Source of the DNA: CBDFKU01 sp965248975
Lineage (GTDB): Bacteria; Chloroflexota; Dehalococcoidia; Lucifugimonadales; JAGWBF01
DNA length: 64,000 bases
Reading direction: 5' to 3'
Assembly: GCA_965248975.1 (NCBI GenBank)
Contig: CBDFKU010000016.1
Coordinates: 124,001-188,000, forward strand
The notes beneath the pieces were generated by a model. That model saw only the letters and a list, made by a program, of their open reading frames with translations. It was not told the DNA's origin and made no database searches. The position numbers were made by a program, and so were the translations under genes. Shown here one piece after another: positions 17,119 to 26,726 of this stretch (positions within the stretch are counted from its first letter, which is position 1; every line of letters begins with the position of its first letter).

Positions 17119-17820
17119 TTGCCTTCCAGAAAAGCAATCGAGCATATTGCGGGCATCATCTTTTTGCTCCTGGTGGCGTTCGCCATAGTATACGTGGCGA
17201 CGAAGACAAACTCCGACACCGACGTGGGGGAATTTACCGGGACCCTCTTGGATATAGCTGCCGACGACGAAATACATCTGGTGGGCGCGTCCTTCGGGAT
17301 GGTCTCCAGCCTGCTTGCGATCGCGGTGGGAGCGGCCATCTACATGGTGTTCCGGCCTCACCTCCGAGACCTTGCCCTGTTGCCCGCTTTCGGGTTTCTT
17401 GCCGCTGGCCTGACCTTCATGATAGCCAACATCGCCGATTTCTCAATCGAGCCCCTGGCAAGAGAGTTCGCGGTATCCGGGGGCGTCCACGCCGATACCG
17501 TAGCAACTAGCGCCCGTAGCTTAGCCCTGGTGGGAGAGTTCTCCTTCGAGATCGCTGCCACCTTTTTCGGTCTAGGTGTACTCTTAATCGGGGCCTTGAT
17601 AGCCCGGAGCGGGGCCCTGCATCGTCCGCTGGGCTGGCTCGCCATTCTGTCCGGAATACTGATGCTGTTCCACTGGCTCGGGTTGGCACAGGATAACCTG
17701 GTCTGGATCTCCGGTGCCGGCTTCATCGGTACGCTGGTCTTCTTCCTCGCCGGGGGGACGATAATCCTGGTTCGGGGCACCAGCGGGGCGAGGGACGAGC
17801 AGCCAACCCCATCGAGTTAA
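17119..17820 (+). CDS. Multipass membrane protein (DUF4386-like)
   Basis: 233 residues from TTG 17119, which has a strong AAGGAGGAG site at 17106-17114; the ATG at 17068 lacks one. About six hydrophobic helices: IAGIIFLLLVAFAIVYVA, GMVSSLLAIAVGAAIYMVF, LLPAFGFLAAGLTFMIA, FEIAATFFGLGVLLIGALIA, LGWLAILSGILMLFHWLGL and GFIGTLVFFLAGGTIILV. The pattern resembles DUF4386-type integral membrane proteins of unknown function. Confidence 0.8.
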   Translation: MPSRKAIEHIAGIIFLLLVAFAIVYVATKTNSDTDVGEFTGTLLDIAADDEIHLVGASFGMVSSLLAIAVGAAIYMVFRPHLRDLALLPAFGFLAAGLTFMIANIADFSIEPLAREFAVSGGVHADTVATSARSLALVGEFSFEIAATFFGLGVLLIGALIARSGALHRPLGWLAILSGILMLFHWLGLAQDNLVWISGAGFIGTLVFFLAGGTIILVRGTSGARDEQPTPSS

Positions 17821-17860
17821 ACGCCAACGGTTTGCACGGCATGACTATGCGCGGCGCGAG

Positions 17861-18658
17861 CTAGGGCGGATCCTGGCAGCCATCGTCTCGCACTGAGCCG
17901 TCGGGCATCTGGGTTTTGCAGAAGATCACCCCCTCCATGTCGGCCATGCCGAGGGTGGCTCCGCTCAGGTTCGCGGCAGTGAGGTCGGCCCCTTTCAGGT
18001 CTGCTCCGATCAGCGTCGCCCTGGTGAGGTTGGCCGCCCCCAACCGGGCGCCGCTGAGATCGGCCCCCTTCAGGATTGTGTCACTCAGGTTGACGAAGCT
18101 CAGGTTGGCGTCCCGTAGGCTGGCGGCACTGAGGTTCGCACCTTCGAGATTGGCCGCGGTGAGATCGGCATCGTCCAGGACGGACCGGGTCAGGTCGGCA
18201 AATCTCATGTCGGCGGCGTTCAGAGCCGCACCGGTCAGCAGGGCTTCGGTGAGGTCGGTGAACCTCATGTCGGCGCCGGCCAGTTCGGCCGAGGTCAGGT
18301 CGGCACAGGCCATGAAGCTGTCCGCCAGGCCGGCCATGGCCAGAACCGCGCCGCTCAGGTCCGCGCCTTCCAGGAAGGAGGATCGAAAGTCGGAGGCGGT
18401 CAGATCAGTCCCACTCAAGTCTGCTCCCCTGAGGTCGGTGCCCAGGCATCGGGTTTCGGGAACCAGCTCGCAGGGCCTCGAGCGGACGGTCTGGTTGGTG
18501 GGTCTGAGGTCGATGTTGGAGCAGATGGTGGAGACCGTGGGCATCGCTTGAGAGCAGGCGACCAACGCCAGGGTAACCATCGCTCCGGCAACGGGAGATG
18601 CCCACAACCTTTTCAGCGGCCGGCGATTGGGAAGAGGAGAACGCTTGGCTAATGCCAA
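17861..18658 (-). CDS. Pentapeptide-repeat lipoprotein
   Basis: 265 residues. N-terminal basic stretch, hydrophobic core and lipobox LVAC (Cys about residue 35) predict a secreted lipoprotein. From residue about 70 on, more than twenty A(D/N)Lxx repeats (GADLSGTDL, ADLTAANLEGANLSAASL) predict a right-handed quadrilateral beta-helix. A final short segment has a Cys pair (FCKTQMPDGSVRDDGC). Function unknown; such helices act as binding scaffolds. Confidence 0.9.
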   Translation of the reverse strand: MALAKRSPLPNRRPLKRLWASPVAGAMVTLALVACSQAMPTVSTICSNIDLRPTNQTVRSRPCELVPETRCLGTDLRGADLSGTDLTASDFRSSFLEGADLSGAVLAMAGLADSFMACADLTSAELAGADMRFTDLTEALLTGAALNAADMRFADLTRSVLDDADLTAANLEGANLSAASLRDANLSFVNLSDTILKGADLSGARLGAANLTRATLIGADLKGADLTAANLSGATLGMADMEGVIFCKTQMPDGSVRDDGCQDPP

Positions 18659-18730
18659 CTAGACGTCGGCCTTACGCGAGGACTCCACCATCTGACCCGT
18701 TTCGGGCCCATCGGATCCCCCTGGCAAGCG

Positions 18731-19402
18731 TTAGACCGCCAGGACCTCGGCTTCTTGCATGCGGAAGCCCATTTCCCGCCCGAAGTGATAGACCAAGCTG
18801 TAGGCGACCGCCTCTATGTCCACCTGGGTCCCCAGAAGCCGGTTCATAGACGTGACTCCTCTGTCCTCGATCCCACACGGGACGATGCGGTCGAAGAAGG
18901 AGAGGTCGGTGTTTACGTTGACCGCCAGGCCGTGGTACGAGACACCCCTGCTGATCTTGACGCCGATGGCCGCGATCTTCTCCTCCCCAACCCACACCCC
19001 GGTGAGACCCTCCAGGCAGCCCGCCTCGATGCCAAAGTCGCCCAGGGTCGTCACGATCACCTGCTCCAGGGTACGAACGTACTTCACGGGCCCGCCCCAC
19101 TCTCTGAGGTCAAGTATCGGGTAGGCCACCAGCTGGCCGGGCCCATGGTAGGTGACCTGGCCTCCCCGGTCCGCCTCATGGAGGGATACGCCCAGCTGGG
19201 AGAGCCGGACGTCGTCCAGCAGCACGTCCTCCCGCCTACCCCGACGGCCTATGGTGTACACGGAGGGATGCTCCAGAAGCAGGAGGGTGTTGGGTTCCTC
19301 GCCCTGCTGTACCCGGTCCACCAGGGATCTCTGAAGCTCCCAGGCTTCCAGGTACTCTATGGTCCCGGCCTTCATGATCTGGCACTTCGCAACGGGCGGC
19401 AT
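18731..19402 (-). CDS. lipB: Lipoyl(octanoyl) transferase
   Basis: 223 residues. Moves octanoyl from acyl carrier protein to the lipoyl-domain lysine of E2 proteins, the first step of lipoate assembly. Signature RGGQVTYHGPGQ at residues 79-90, catalytic Lys142 in GEEKIAAIG and catalytic Cys176 in PCGI, all intact. It lies 13 nt after the E2 gene on the same strand, so enzyme and target are co-transcribed. The partner lipA is not in this window. Confidence 0.95.
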   Translation of the reverse strand: MPPVAKCQIMKAGTIEYLEAWELQRSLVDRVQQGEEPNTLLLLEHPSVYTIGRRGRREDVLLDDVRLSQLGVSLHEADRGGQVTYHGPGQLVAYPILDLREWGGPVKYVRTLEQVIVTTLGDFGIEAGCLEGLTGVWVGEEKIAAIGVKISRGVSYHGLAVNVNTDLSFFDRIVPCGIEDRGVTSMNRLLGTQVDIEAVAYSLVYHFGREMGFRMQEAEVLAV

Positions 19403-19415
19403 AGTTGGTCGGCCC

Positions 19416-20702
19416 CTAATATATGGGTGTGTTGGGTCCCATGGCCTCCAGGCGGGCCTTTACTGCCTGAAGGAAGGCGCCCGCCTGGGTACCGTCCAGT
19501 ATACGATGATCGAAGGATACGCAGAGGTTCATCATGGACCGGACGGCTATGGCGTCGCCCTCGACCACCACCGGCCGCTTCTGGATGGCCTCGGTGGCCA
19601 GGATGGCCGCCTGGGGATGGTTTATGATGGGACGGGAGATGATGGAACCCAGGGCGCCGGTATTGTTCAGTGTAAACGTGCCTCCCTGAACGTCCTCCAG
19701 GGTGAGCTTGCCCTCGCGGGCCCTGGCGGTCAGATCGCTGGCCGCCTTAGCCAGCCCAGCGATGCTGAGAGAGTCAGCGTCGTGGATCACGGGCACTACC
19801 AGGCCGTCCGCCGCACCAACTGCGATGCCGACGTGAATACGCTTTTTCAGGAGGATCCTGTCTCCCTCCCAGGTCGAGTTGAGGGTCGGATGCTCCTTCA
19901 GGGACTCGACGAGGGCCTTGATGGCGAAGGGGAGATAGGTGATATCGAACCCCTCCCGCCCTCGGAACTCCTCCTTCACGGCCTCCCGGTGCTTCACCAG
20001 GGGGGTGACGTCGGCCTCCACCATGCTCCAGGCGCTGGGTATCTCGGTGGAGCTCCTGACCATGTTCTGAGCGATCAGCCGCCGGACCGGGGTCAGGGCG
20101 ACCACCACGTCTTCGCCCGCGGTTTCTCGGGGAGCCGGCCGGGCCGCCGGAACTGCGGTCTCTCGGGCCTCGATATACTTGAGGACATCGTTCCGTGTGA
20201 CGCGACCTCTTCCTCCTGTCCCGGCCACCAGGCTCAGGTCGACTTGGTGCTCCCTGGCCAGACGTTGCACCGCAGGCGAGTACCGGCCCCCCTCAGTGCG
20301 CCCTCTTGCCTCGACTGGAGGCTCAGGCTCGGACCCTTCGACTCCGCCTCCGGTAGGCCCCACCGGCCTGACGTCTTTCACCAGATACCCCGTGGTGCCC
20401 ACGGCCTCGGCCTCTACGGCGGGCTCTGGCATCACGGCTTTGTCCGGAGCCTGCGGGAGCACCTCATCAGTCTCCATTTCGGCGATGGGAGCGCCCATGG
20501 GTACGGTGACGCCCTCCTCGGCCAGAATGCGGGTCAATACGCCTCCAACGGGGGACGGGACCTCCATGGTCACCTTGTCGGTGACCACCTCCACCAGCGT
20601 GTCGTAGCGCTGGACCTTGTCCCCGGGCGCCTTGAGCCACTTGCCGATGATGCCTTCGACCACCGACTCGCCTACCTGGGGTAGCTCTATCGTTATAGCC
20701 AT
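19416..20702 (-). CDS. 2-oxoacid dehydrogenase dihydrolipoamide acyltransferase (E2)
   Basis: 428 residues. One lipoyl domain (residues 1-80, lipoyl lysine 43 in TDKVTME), a Pro/Ala/Glu-rich linker, a peripheral-subunit-binding domain (YSPAVQRLAREHQVDLSLVAGTG, about 150-190) and the catalytic domain ending in SFDHRILDGT (His399, Asp403). The complete catalytic motif indicates an active acyltransferase core. Branched-chain or pyruvate specificity cannot be settled from sequence reading. Preceded by the E1 genes with a 183-bp repeat-containing gap. Confidence 0.93.
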   Translation of the reverse strand: MAITIELPQVGESVVEGIIGKWLKAPGDKVQRYDTLVEVVTDKVTMEVPSPVGGVLTRILAEEGVTVPMGAPIAEMETDEVLPQAPDKAVMPEPAVEAEAVGTTGYLVKDVRPVGPTGGGVEGSEPEPPVEARGRTEGGRYSPAVQRLAREHQVDLSLVAGTGGRGRVTRNDVLKYIEARETAVPAARPAPRETAGEDVVVALTPVRRLIAQNMVRSSTEIPSAWSMVEADVTPLVKHREAVKEEFRGREGFDITYLPFAIKALVESLKEHPTLNSTWEGDRILLKKRIHVGIAVGAADGLVVPVIHDADSLSIAGLAKAASDLTARAREGKLTLEDVQGGTFTLNNTGALGSIISRPIINHPQAAILATEAIQKRPVVVEGDAIAVRSMMNLCVSFDHRILDGTQAGAFLQAVKARLEAMGPNTPIY

Positions 20703-20754
20703 CTCACCAGCTTGAACCGACTATCTTCATTCAAGAATTTTTATGAAAAAGGAG

Positions 20755-20850
20755 ATTCCGCAAGTCTCCTCCCCCCTCTGCGGGGGAGGATTAAGGTGGG
20801 GGAACACCCCCATCCTAGCCTTCCCCCATCAAGGGGGAAGGGACATTAGC
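20755..20850. repeat. Intergenic C/G-rich palindromes between E1 beta and E2
   Basis: Contains CTCCCCCCTCTGCGGGGGAGG, GGTGGGGGAACACCCCCATCC and CTTCCCCCATCAAGGGGGAAG, three short hairpins in a row of the dispersed CTCTCCC family. They sit inside the otherwise tight operon and could stabilise or terminate the message between E1 and E2. Confidence 0.55.
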
Positions 20851-20885
20851 TCACTGAGACACACCTAATATGGCCTCCACGAAAG

Positions 20886-21869
20886 CTAATAAGCAGCCAG
20901 CTTCCGTAGGGCGGCGGCGACGGTCTCGGCGTTGGGCATGTAGGCGTCCTCCAGGGTGGGAGCGAAGGGCATGGTCGGGACGTCGGGCCCGCACAGCCGG
21001 GTGACAGGACCGTCCAGGTAGGAGAAGGCCTCCTCGGCCAGAAGGGCCGCCACTTCCGCGCCCACGCCGCCGGTGATGTTGTCCTCGTGGACGATGAGGG
21101 CCTTGCCCGTCTTCTTCACCGACTCCAGGATGGTCTCCCGGTCCAGGGGACTCAGGGTGCGCAGGTCGATTACCTCCACGCTGGTGCCCTCTTGCTCCAG
21201 GGTAGCGGCGGCCTCCAGGCAGTAGTGGAGCATCAGGCCGTAGGTTACGACCGTGACGTCTTCACCTGACCACTTGACGTCTGCCACCCCGATGGGGAGC
21301 ACGTACTCGCCTTCGGGAACCTCGCCCCTCACCAAGCGGTAAGTCTTCTTGTGCTCCACGAACACCACGGGATTGTTGTCCCGGATGGATGTCTTCAGCA
21401 GTCCTTTGGCGTCGTAGGGCGTAGCCGGAGCCACCACCTTGAGCCCGGGGGTATGAAAGAAATAGGCCTCCACGTTCTGGGAGTGAAACAGGCCGCCATG
21501 AATGCCTCCGCCATAGGGGACCCGGACCACCATTGGCACCGTAAGGGCTCCATCGGTACCGTAGCACACCCGGGCGGCCTCCCCGATGAGCTGGTTGGCC
21601 GTGGGCCATACGAAGTCGGCGAACTCTACCTCGGCGATGGGCCGCAGACCTTTGAAGGCAGCCCCAAGGGCGATGCCGACGATGGAAGCCTCGGCTAGCG
21701 GGGTGTCGATCACCCGCTCCTCGCCAAACTCTTCCAGGAATCCCTGGGTAGCTAGGAAGACGCCGCCCCGCTTCCCGACATCCTCTCCCAGGATGAAGAC
21801 GCTGGGGTCCCGGGTCATCTCCTCGCGCATTGCCTCGCGCACGGCTTCCAAAACGTTCTTAACAGCCAC
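20886..21869 (-). CDS. 2-oxoacid dehydrogenase E1 component, beta subunit
   Basis: 327 residues. Transketolase-like pyrimidine domain with GEDVGKRGGVF, EASIVGIALGAAFKGLRPIAEVEFADF and VRVPYGGGIHGGLFHSQ, then the C-terminal transketolase domain (IVHEDNITGGVGAEVAALLAEEAF). Start is GTG 21869 with CCAGGAGC upstream. Pairs with the E1 alpha gene 27 nt upstream to form the heterotetrameric E1 that decarboxylates a 2-oxo acid. Confidence 0.94.
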   Translation of the reverse strand: MAVKNVLEAVREAMREEMTRDPSVFILGEDVGKRGGVFLATQGFLEEFGEERVIDTPLAEASIVGIALGAAFKGLRPIAEVEFADFVWPTANQLIGEAARVCYGTDGALTVPMVVRVPYGGGIHGGLFHSQNVEAYFFHTPGLKVVAPATPYDAKGLLKTSIRDNNPVVFVEHKKTYRLVRGEVPEGEYVLPIGVADVKWSGEDVTVVTYGLMLHYCLEAAATLEQEGTSVEVIDLRTLSPLDRETILESVKKTGKALIVHEDNITGGVGAEVAALLAEEAFSYLDGPVTRLCGPDVPTMPFAPTLEDAYMPNAETVAAALRKLAAY

Positions 21870-21896
21870 CGCAAGCTCCTGGGCTCAGGGAGTCGC

Positions 21897-22925
21897 TCAT
21901 GGTGCATACACGTGGTCGTGGACCGTGGAAGGAGCCGGATAGGGAGCGGCCTCGGCATTGTCGGTGGCTCGATTGACCTCGGCGACGATTTCCCGGCGCA
22001 TCTCCTGGTCCAGCTCTTCGGTCAGCAGTCCCATCTCCAGCAGGTGAGATTTGAGCCGATCGATGGGGTCCCGACGCCGCGCTTCCTCGACCTCTTCCAC
22101 AGGACGGTACCGCCTATCATCGTCGTCGGTGGTGTGGGGCATGAAACGCTCCACCTTCATCTCCAGCAGGACCGGCCCACGGGAGCGGGCATGTTCAATC
22201 GCCTCGATGGTAGCCTCGTACACGGCGAAGAAGTCCATCCCGTCGACCACCGACCCGGGGAAGCCGTAGCCCTGCGCCCGGTCCGCCAGGTCCTTGACGG
22301 CCATCTGCTTGCTCAGGGGCACGGAGATAGCGTAGCGGTTGTTCTCGCAAATGAACACGACGGGTAGCCTGTGGACTCCGGCGAAGTTCATCGCCTCGTG
22401 GCACTCTCCCTCACTGGAGCTTCCATCACCGAAGTAGCACAGGACCACTGTGGGCTCTCCCTGCATTTTGCAGCCCAGGGCGTAGCCCACGGCCTGGGTC
22501 ATCCCGGCCGCCACCACGTTGGAGATCTGGATAATGCGGTGCTCAAGGTCGGCGCCCTGAAGAGGAAACTGCCTGCCGCCGCTGTAGCGGTCTCCCGCCT
22601 TGCCCATAAAGGAAAGCATCGTCTCGAGGGGAGTCAGCCCGGCGGTCATCTTGAGGGACAGGTCACGATAGTAGGGGAAGAGGAAGCACTCGCCGTCTAT
22701 CTGGGTTGCCAGCAGGCTGCCGAGCTGAGCCGCCTCATGGCCCTGGCTCGAGGCGGCGATGGGGACCTTGCCCTGGCGATTCAGGACCCAGATCCGCTCG
22801 TCAAGCGTGCGGGCCAGCACCATCTTCCCGTAAATGTCCAGCACCTGCTCAGGTTTCAGCCCCGATCCAGAACGTCCGTCGACGGACTTCGCCCGGGTAG
22901 GGGCCTTTCCCCTGGCTCGCGCCAT
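21897..22925 (-). CDS. 2-oxoacid dehydrogenase E1 component, alpha subunit
   Basis: 342 residues. TPP-binding motif GDGSSSEGECHEAMNFAGVHRLPVVFICENN is complete (GDG to NN), and FPYYRDLSLKMTAGLTPLETMLSFMGKAGDRYSGGRQFPLQ matches pyruvate/branched-chain E1 alpha proteins. The phosphorylation-loop region (YRPVEEVEEARRRDPIDRLKSHL) is of the bacterial branched-chain type. 13 nt after the AceE-like gene. Confidence 0.94.
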   Translation of the reverse strand: MARARGKAPTRAKSVDGRSGSGLKPEQVLDIYGKMVLARTLDERIWVLNRQGKVPIAASSQGHEAAQLGSLLATQIDGECFLFPYYRDLSLKMTAGLTPLETMLSFMGKAGDRYSGGRQFPLQGADLEHRIIQISNVVAAGMTQAVGYALGCKMQGEPTVVLCYFGDGSSSEGECHEAMNFAGVHRLPVVFICENNRYAISVPLSKQMAVKDLADRAQGYGFPGSVVDGMDFFAVYEATIEAIEHARSRGPVLLEMKVERFMPHTTDDDDRRYRPVEEVEEARRRDPIDRLKSHLLEMGLLTEELDQEMRREIVAEVNRATDNAEAAPYPAPSTVHDHVYAP

Positions 22926-22938
22926 CCTTCAGCCTCGC

Positions 22939-25335
22939 CTACTTGCCGTCGTCTTCCAGCGCTCCGAAGCAGGCCATCACTATGCTGTTGACGTCGATCT
23001 CGTACTCCCGGTACAGGTCTCCCCTGGTGCCGGACTGGCCGAAATGGGAGACGCCCAGTGGGAAGACCTTGGTCCCAAGGAGACCGCCGATCCATGCCAA
23101 TGCCTGAGGGTGGCCATCGAGAATGGTAACGACGGGCACGGTCCGCTCGTGGGTGGCGATGACGTCTTCCAGGCAGGTGGAGGGTCCGCCACGACCTGCC
23201 ATAGCGTCGGACACCGACTCCCGGTATCGACGGAACAGGCGGTCCGCCGAGGTCACGTTTATCACGTTGGCGAGCAGGCCTTCCTTTGCAAGCTGCTGGC
23301 TGGCCTCCACCGCCTCGGGAACCATGGCGCCGCTGGTGAAGATGTGGATCGCGTTCTCTCCGGGCGCGTATCCCGCCTCGCCGCTTTTGTCCACGAGACG
23401 GTAAGCGCCGGACAACACCTGAAGCCTCAGACGCTCCCTCTGGGCCTCGTCTTCAGGGATGGTCAGGAGCTCCTGATCAACGCGCTTGGTGGTCAGCCGC
23501 AGGTAGAAGGACTCCTCGCGACGCCGGATCTGCTCCAGGCCATGGAGCAAGATCCACTCCAACTCCTGAGAGAAGCAGGGCTCGTAGTAGGTGATCTCCG
23601 GCAACACCACCCCTATGGAGGGTGTGATCACCGACTGATGAGCTCCCCCCTCGTGGCTCAAGGTTATGCCAGACGGTGTGCCGGCGACCATGAACCGGGA
23701 GCCGTTGTAGGCGTTGTACATGAACGCCTCCAGAGCACGGCAGACGAAGGGGTCGTAGAGCGTCCCGATGGGGAATAGCATCTCCCCGGAGTTCTCCTTG
23801 GCCAGGCCCAACTGGCCCAGCATCATGAAGAGGTTGTTCTCGGAGATGCCCAACTCGATGTGCTGCCCGCCATGGCTTTCCTCCCACCGCAGTGTCCTAG
23901 AGACTCCATCGTCGGGTAAGGGCTCCTTCTCGGTGTTGCTCCACACCCCCACCTTGTTAATCCAACCTCCCAGGTTGGTGGAGCTGGCGACGTCGGGGCT
24001 CACTGTTACTACCCTCTTGGCCAGCTCGGGCGCCTCCCAGGCCATGTCGGAAAGAACCAGACCCATGGCTTGCTGGGTGGACATCTTGCCACGGAAGGTA
24101 TGGCCCAGACTGGTGGGTACGCTCAAGGCCACGGGGCTGGTGTCTCGGACCCGTCCGGAGCGCAGCCGCTCGCCCGTTTCCGTACAGAACCGCCCTTCGA
24201 CGCTTTCCGGACCGAAGCCAGACCAGGTCTCCTCCTGGCTGACCCCCAGGGTCCCCCTGACCCTGTCCATATCGTCCCGAGAGACCAGCACCGAGTGGTT
24301 CTGGGGGTCGCCCACAACAGGCAGGCGCCAACCCTTGAGGGTGTAGGCGAACACGACGGTCGGCTGGTCTATGCTGTCCGCCTCGGCGAAGGCCTGGCGA
24401 AGCAGGGTGAAGTCGTGGCCGCCGAGGTTCTGGAATATGTCCAGGAACTCCCGGTCGTCCCACTGGTTGATGAGCTGCTGGAGACCCTCGGGCGACCGGC
24501 TGAAGTTGGGCAGAAGCTCCCTCAGAGCCCCCAATGGGAGGCGCAGCAGCCGCTGATAGGCCTCGTTTGACATCTCGTCGATGCAGTCCCGCAGGAGATA
24601 GCCGTCGGGCGCCTCGAAGACGGCCTGGAGCCTTGTGCCGTACTTGGCATCGATGACCCTCCAGCCGTTGGCCGAGAACATCTCCCGCCACAGCTGCACC
24701 CGGACACCCGGGATCACCCGGTCCAGGCTTTGGCGGTTAAGGTCCACCACCCATAGGACGTTGGGCACGTCCTTCAGGTGAGGCTCCACGATGGTCTCCC
24801 ACACAGACCCCTCGTCCAGCTCGGCGTCTCCGATGAGGGCGATGTATCTGTGGGTCGGCTTCGAGGGACCCCGGTCGTGCCTCATCAGGTACTGCTCAGT
24901 CAGCGCCGCGAAGTTGGGTGCGATGGCGCCCAACCCCACTGATCCGGTGGAGTAGTCCACAGAGTCGGGATCCTTGGTGCGGCTGGGATAGGCCTGAAGC
25001 CCGTGGAAGTCCCGCAGCGTATTCAGATAGCGCTGGTCCAGGTTACCCAGCAGGTACTGTATGGCATGAAAAACCGGAGAGGCGTGGGGCTTGATGGCGA
25101 TCCGGTCGCCGGGCTGCATGTAGTCAAAGAACAGCGAGGTGAGGATCGTGGCAACGGAAGCCGACGAGGCCTGATGTCCACCCACCTTGGACCCGTCGGG
25201 GCTGGGCCGCTCACTGTTGGCATGGTAGATCATCTGCATCGCAAGCCACAGGACCCTGTCCTGAACCCTCTCCAATAGCTCGTCTCGCTCTTGGACGGTT
25301 TGTCCGGCTCGGTCTGCGGCTGGCGTCGCCACCAT
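22939..25335 (-). CDS. AceE/transketolase-like homodimeric E1-type enzyme
   Basis: 798 residues, thiamine-diphosphate enzyme in one chain. N-terminal TPP domain with GGHQASSASVATIL (53-66), PHASPVFHAIQYLLG (83-97), GDAELDEGSVWE (169-180) and WVVDLNRQSLDR; middle pyrimidine domain with WEESHGGQHIELGISENNLFMMLGQLGL; C-terminal transketolase domain ending in SHFGQSGTRGDLYREYEID. The plan is that of AceE pyruvate dehydrogenase, shorter than the ~890-residue norm. Sits first in an operon that also encodes a heteromeric E1, an unusual pairing. ATG 25335 has AAGGAGG upstream. Confidence 0.88.
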   Translation of the reverse strand: MVATPAADRAGQTVQERDELLERVQDRVLWLAMQMIYHANSERPSPDGSKVGGHQASSASVATILTSLFFDYMQPGDRIAIKPHASPVFHAIQYLLGNLDQRYLNTLRDFHGLQAYPSRTKDPDSVDYSTGSVGLGAIAPNFAALTEQYLMRHDRGPSKPTHRYIALIGDAELDEGSVWETIVEPHLKDVPNVLWVVDLNRQSLDRVIPGVRVQLWREMFSANGWRVIDAKYGTRLQAVFEAPDGYLLRDCIDEMSNEAYQRLLRLPLGALRELLPNFSRSPEGLQQLINQWDDREFLDIFQNLGGHDFTLLRQAFAEADSIDQPTVVFAYTLKGWRLPVVGDPQNHSVLVSRDDMDRVRGTLGVSQEETWSGFGPESVEGRFCTETGERLRSGRVRDTSPVALSVPTSLGHTFRGKMSTQQAMGLVLSDMAWEAPELAKRVVTVSPDVASSTNLGGWINKVGVWSNTEKEPLPDDGVSRTLRWEESHGGQHIELGISENNLFMMLGQLGLAKENSGEMLFPIGTLYDPFVCRALEAFMYNAYNGSRFMVAGTPSGITLSHEGGAHQSVITPSIGVVLPEITYYEPCFSQELEWILLHGLEQIRRREESFYLRLTTKRVDQELLTIPEDEAQRERLRLQVLSGAYRLVDKSGEAGYAPGENAIHIFTSGAMVPEAVEASQQLAKEGLLANVINVTSADRLFRRYRESVSDAMAGRGGPSTCLEDVIATHERTVPVVTILDGHPQALAWIGGLLGTKVFPLGVSHFGQSGTRGDLYREYEIDVNSIVMACFGALEDDGK

Positions 25336-25364
25336 GTCCTCCTTGGCCCATTGTATTTAACGCT

Positions 25365-25393
25365 ATTATACGCCTGTCCCAGCTATCCGTAAA
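25365..25393 (-). promoter_or_regulatory. Promoter of the 2-oxoacid dehydrogenase operon
   Basis: Minus strand TTTACG (25393-25388), 17-nt spacer, perfect TATAAT (25370-25365), 30 nt upstream of the AceE-like start codon and its AAGGAGG site. Expected to drive the AceE-like, E1 alpha, E1 beta genes and perhaps E2-lipB. Confidence 0.6.
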
Positions 25394-25560
25394 CGCAATC
25401 TGATCTCGGCCCGAGACCTTTATCCCTCCGAGAGCCATAGATATGGCAGTGATTAGGACCCTGGACTGCTCCTTTTGCCTTGTTCTGCGGACCCGCATGC
25501 GATAAACTTAGTCCAGATACGGAACACGAAACCGCCTGGCTGGGCGGGTTACGGGTAATA

Positions 25561-26640
25561 ATGCAACCGGTACTGAGCAAGCTGGCATCTGTCGAGGAGC
25601 GATTCAAACAGATAGAAGATCTGTTGGCGAAGCCGGAAATCGCCACGGACCACGAGCAGGTCCAAATCCTGGCCAAGGAGCGGGCCTCCCTGGAGGACAT
25701 GGTAACCATGTACAGGGAGTACCGAAAGCTGGAGAAGGAGCGGGCCGGCGTGGTCTCCATCCTCGAGGAAGGCTCCAATTCCGATCTGTCTTCTCTGGCC
25801 CGAGAGGAGATGGACTCGCTGGAGGAACGGCTGGAACACCTCAGCGGGAATCTGCGGCTGGCCATCGTGCCCAGGGATTCCAACGACGACAAGAACGTCA
25901 TCGTGGAGGTAAGGGAAGGGGTGGGAGGCCAGGAAGCAGCCCTCTTCGCGGCAGACCTGTACCGGATGTATACCCGCTACGCCCTCCTACAAAATTGGGA
26001 GGTCGAGCTGCTGTACTCCAGCCCGTCGGACCTGGGCGGCTTCAAGGAGATCGTATTTGAGGTGCGAGGCAAAGGCGCCTTCAGCCGGCTGAAGTTCGAG
26101 CGCGGGTCTCACCGGGTGCAGAGGGTGCCCGCCACCGAATCATCGGGCAGAATTCATACCTCCACGGCCACGGTGGCCGTGCTGCCCGAGGCCGACGAAA
26201 TAGACCTTCAGATCGGCGCGGACGACCTGCGCATCGACATATTTCACGCCAGCGGACACGGCGGCCAGAACGTCAACAAGGTAGCCACGGCTGTGCGCAT
26301 CGTGCACATCCCCACGGGAACCGTGGCCATTTGCCAGGATGAACGCTCCCAGTTCAAGAACAAGCAGAAGGCCATGGCCATGCTCCGAGCCCGGCTGTTC
26401 GAGACCAAACAGCGCGCCCAGGAGAGCGAGATCACCGAGGCGCGCAGATCTCAAGTCGGTAGCGGCGAACGGGCCGAGAAGGTAAGGACCTACAACTTCC
26501 CCCAAGACAGGATCACCGACCACCGTATCGGGTCGACCTTCCACGGTATCGAACAGGCCCTGGACGGAGATATCGACAACATCATCGACGGCCTGGCCTC
26601 CAACGAACAGGCCAGCCTGCTGGAGCAGGTCCTGGCATGA
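25561..26640 (+). CDS. prfA: Peptide chain release factor 1
   Basis: 359 residues from ATG 25561; the longer frame starting 25480 adds an implausible tail. The stop-codon recognition tripeptide PAT (residues 190-192) marks RF1 (UAA/UAG) and not RF2, and GGQ at 234-236 is the peptidyl-tRNA hydrolysis motif, within GHGGQNVNKVATAVRI. Followed by its own methylase gene prmC, the usual gene order. Confidence 0.96.
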   Translation: MQPVLSKLASVEERFKQIEDLLAKPEIATDHEQVQILAKERASLEDMVTMYREYRKLEKERAGVVSILEEGSNSDLSSLAREEMDSLEERLEHLSGNLRLAIVPRDSNDDKNVIVEVREGVGGQEAALFAADLYRMYTRYALLQNWEVELLYSSPSDLGGFKEIVFEVRGKGAFSRLKFERGSHRVQRVPATESSGRIHTSTATVAVLPEADEIDLQIGADDLRIDIFHASGHGGQNVNKVATAVRIVHIPTGTVAICQDERSQFKNKQKAMAMLRARLFETKQRAQESEITEARRSQVGSGERAEKVRTYNFPQDRITDHRIGSTFHGIEQALDGDIDNIIDGLASNEQASLLEQVLA

Positions 26641-26726
26641 CCTCACCGGACAGACATCGATCGGTCCGATGACAGTCCGCTTCTCTATCCGACGACCGGC
26701 CTCCATGAACGCACCTAGGTAAGCGT

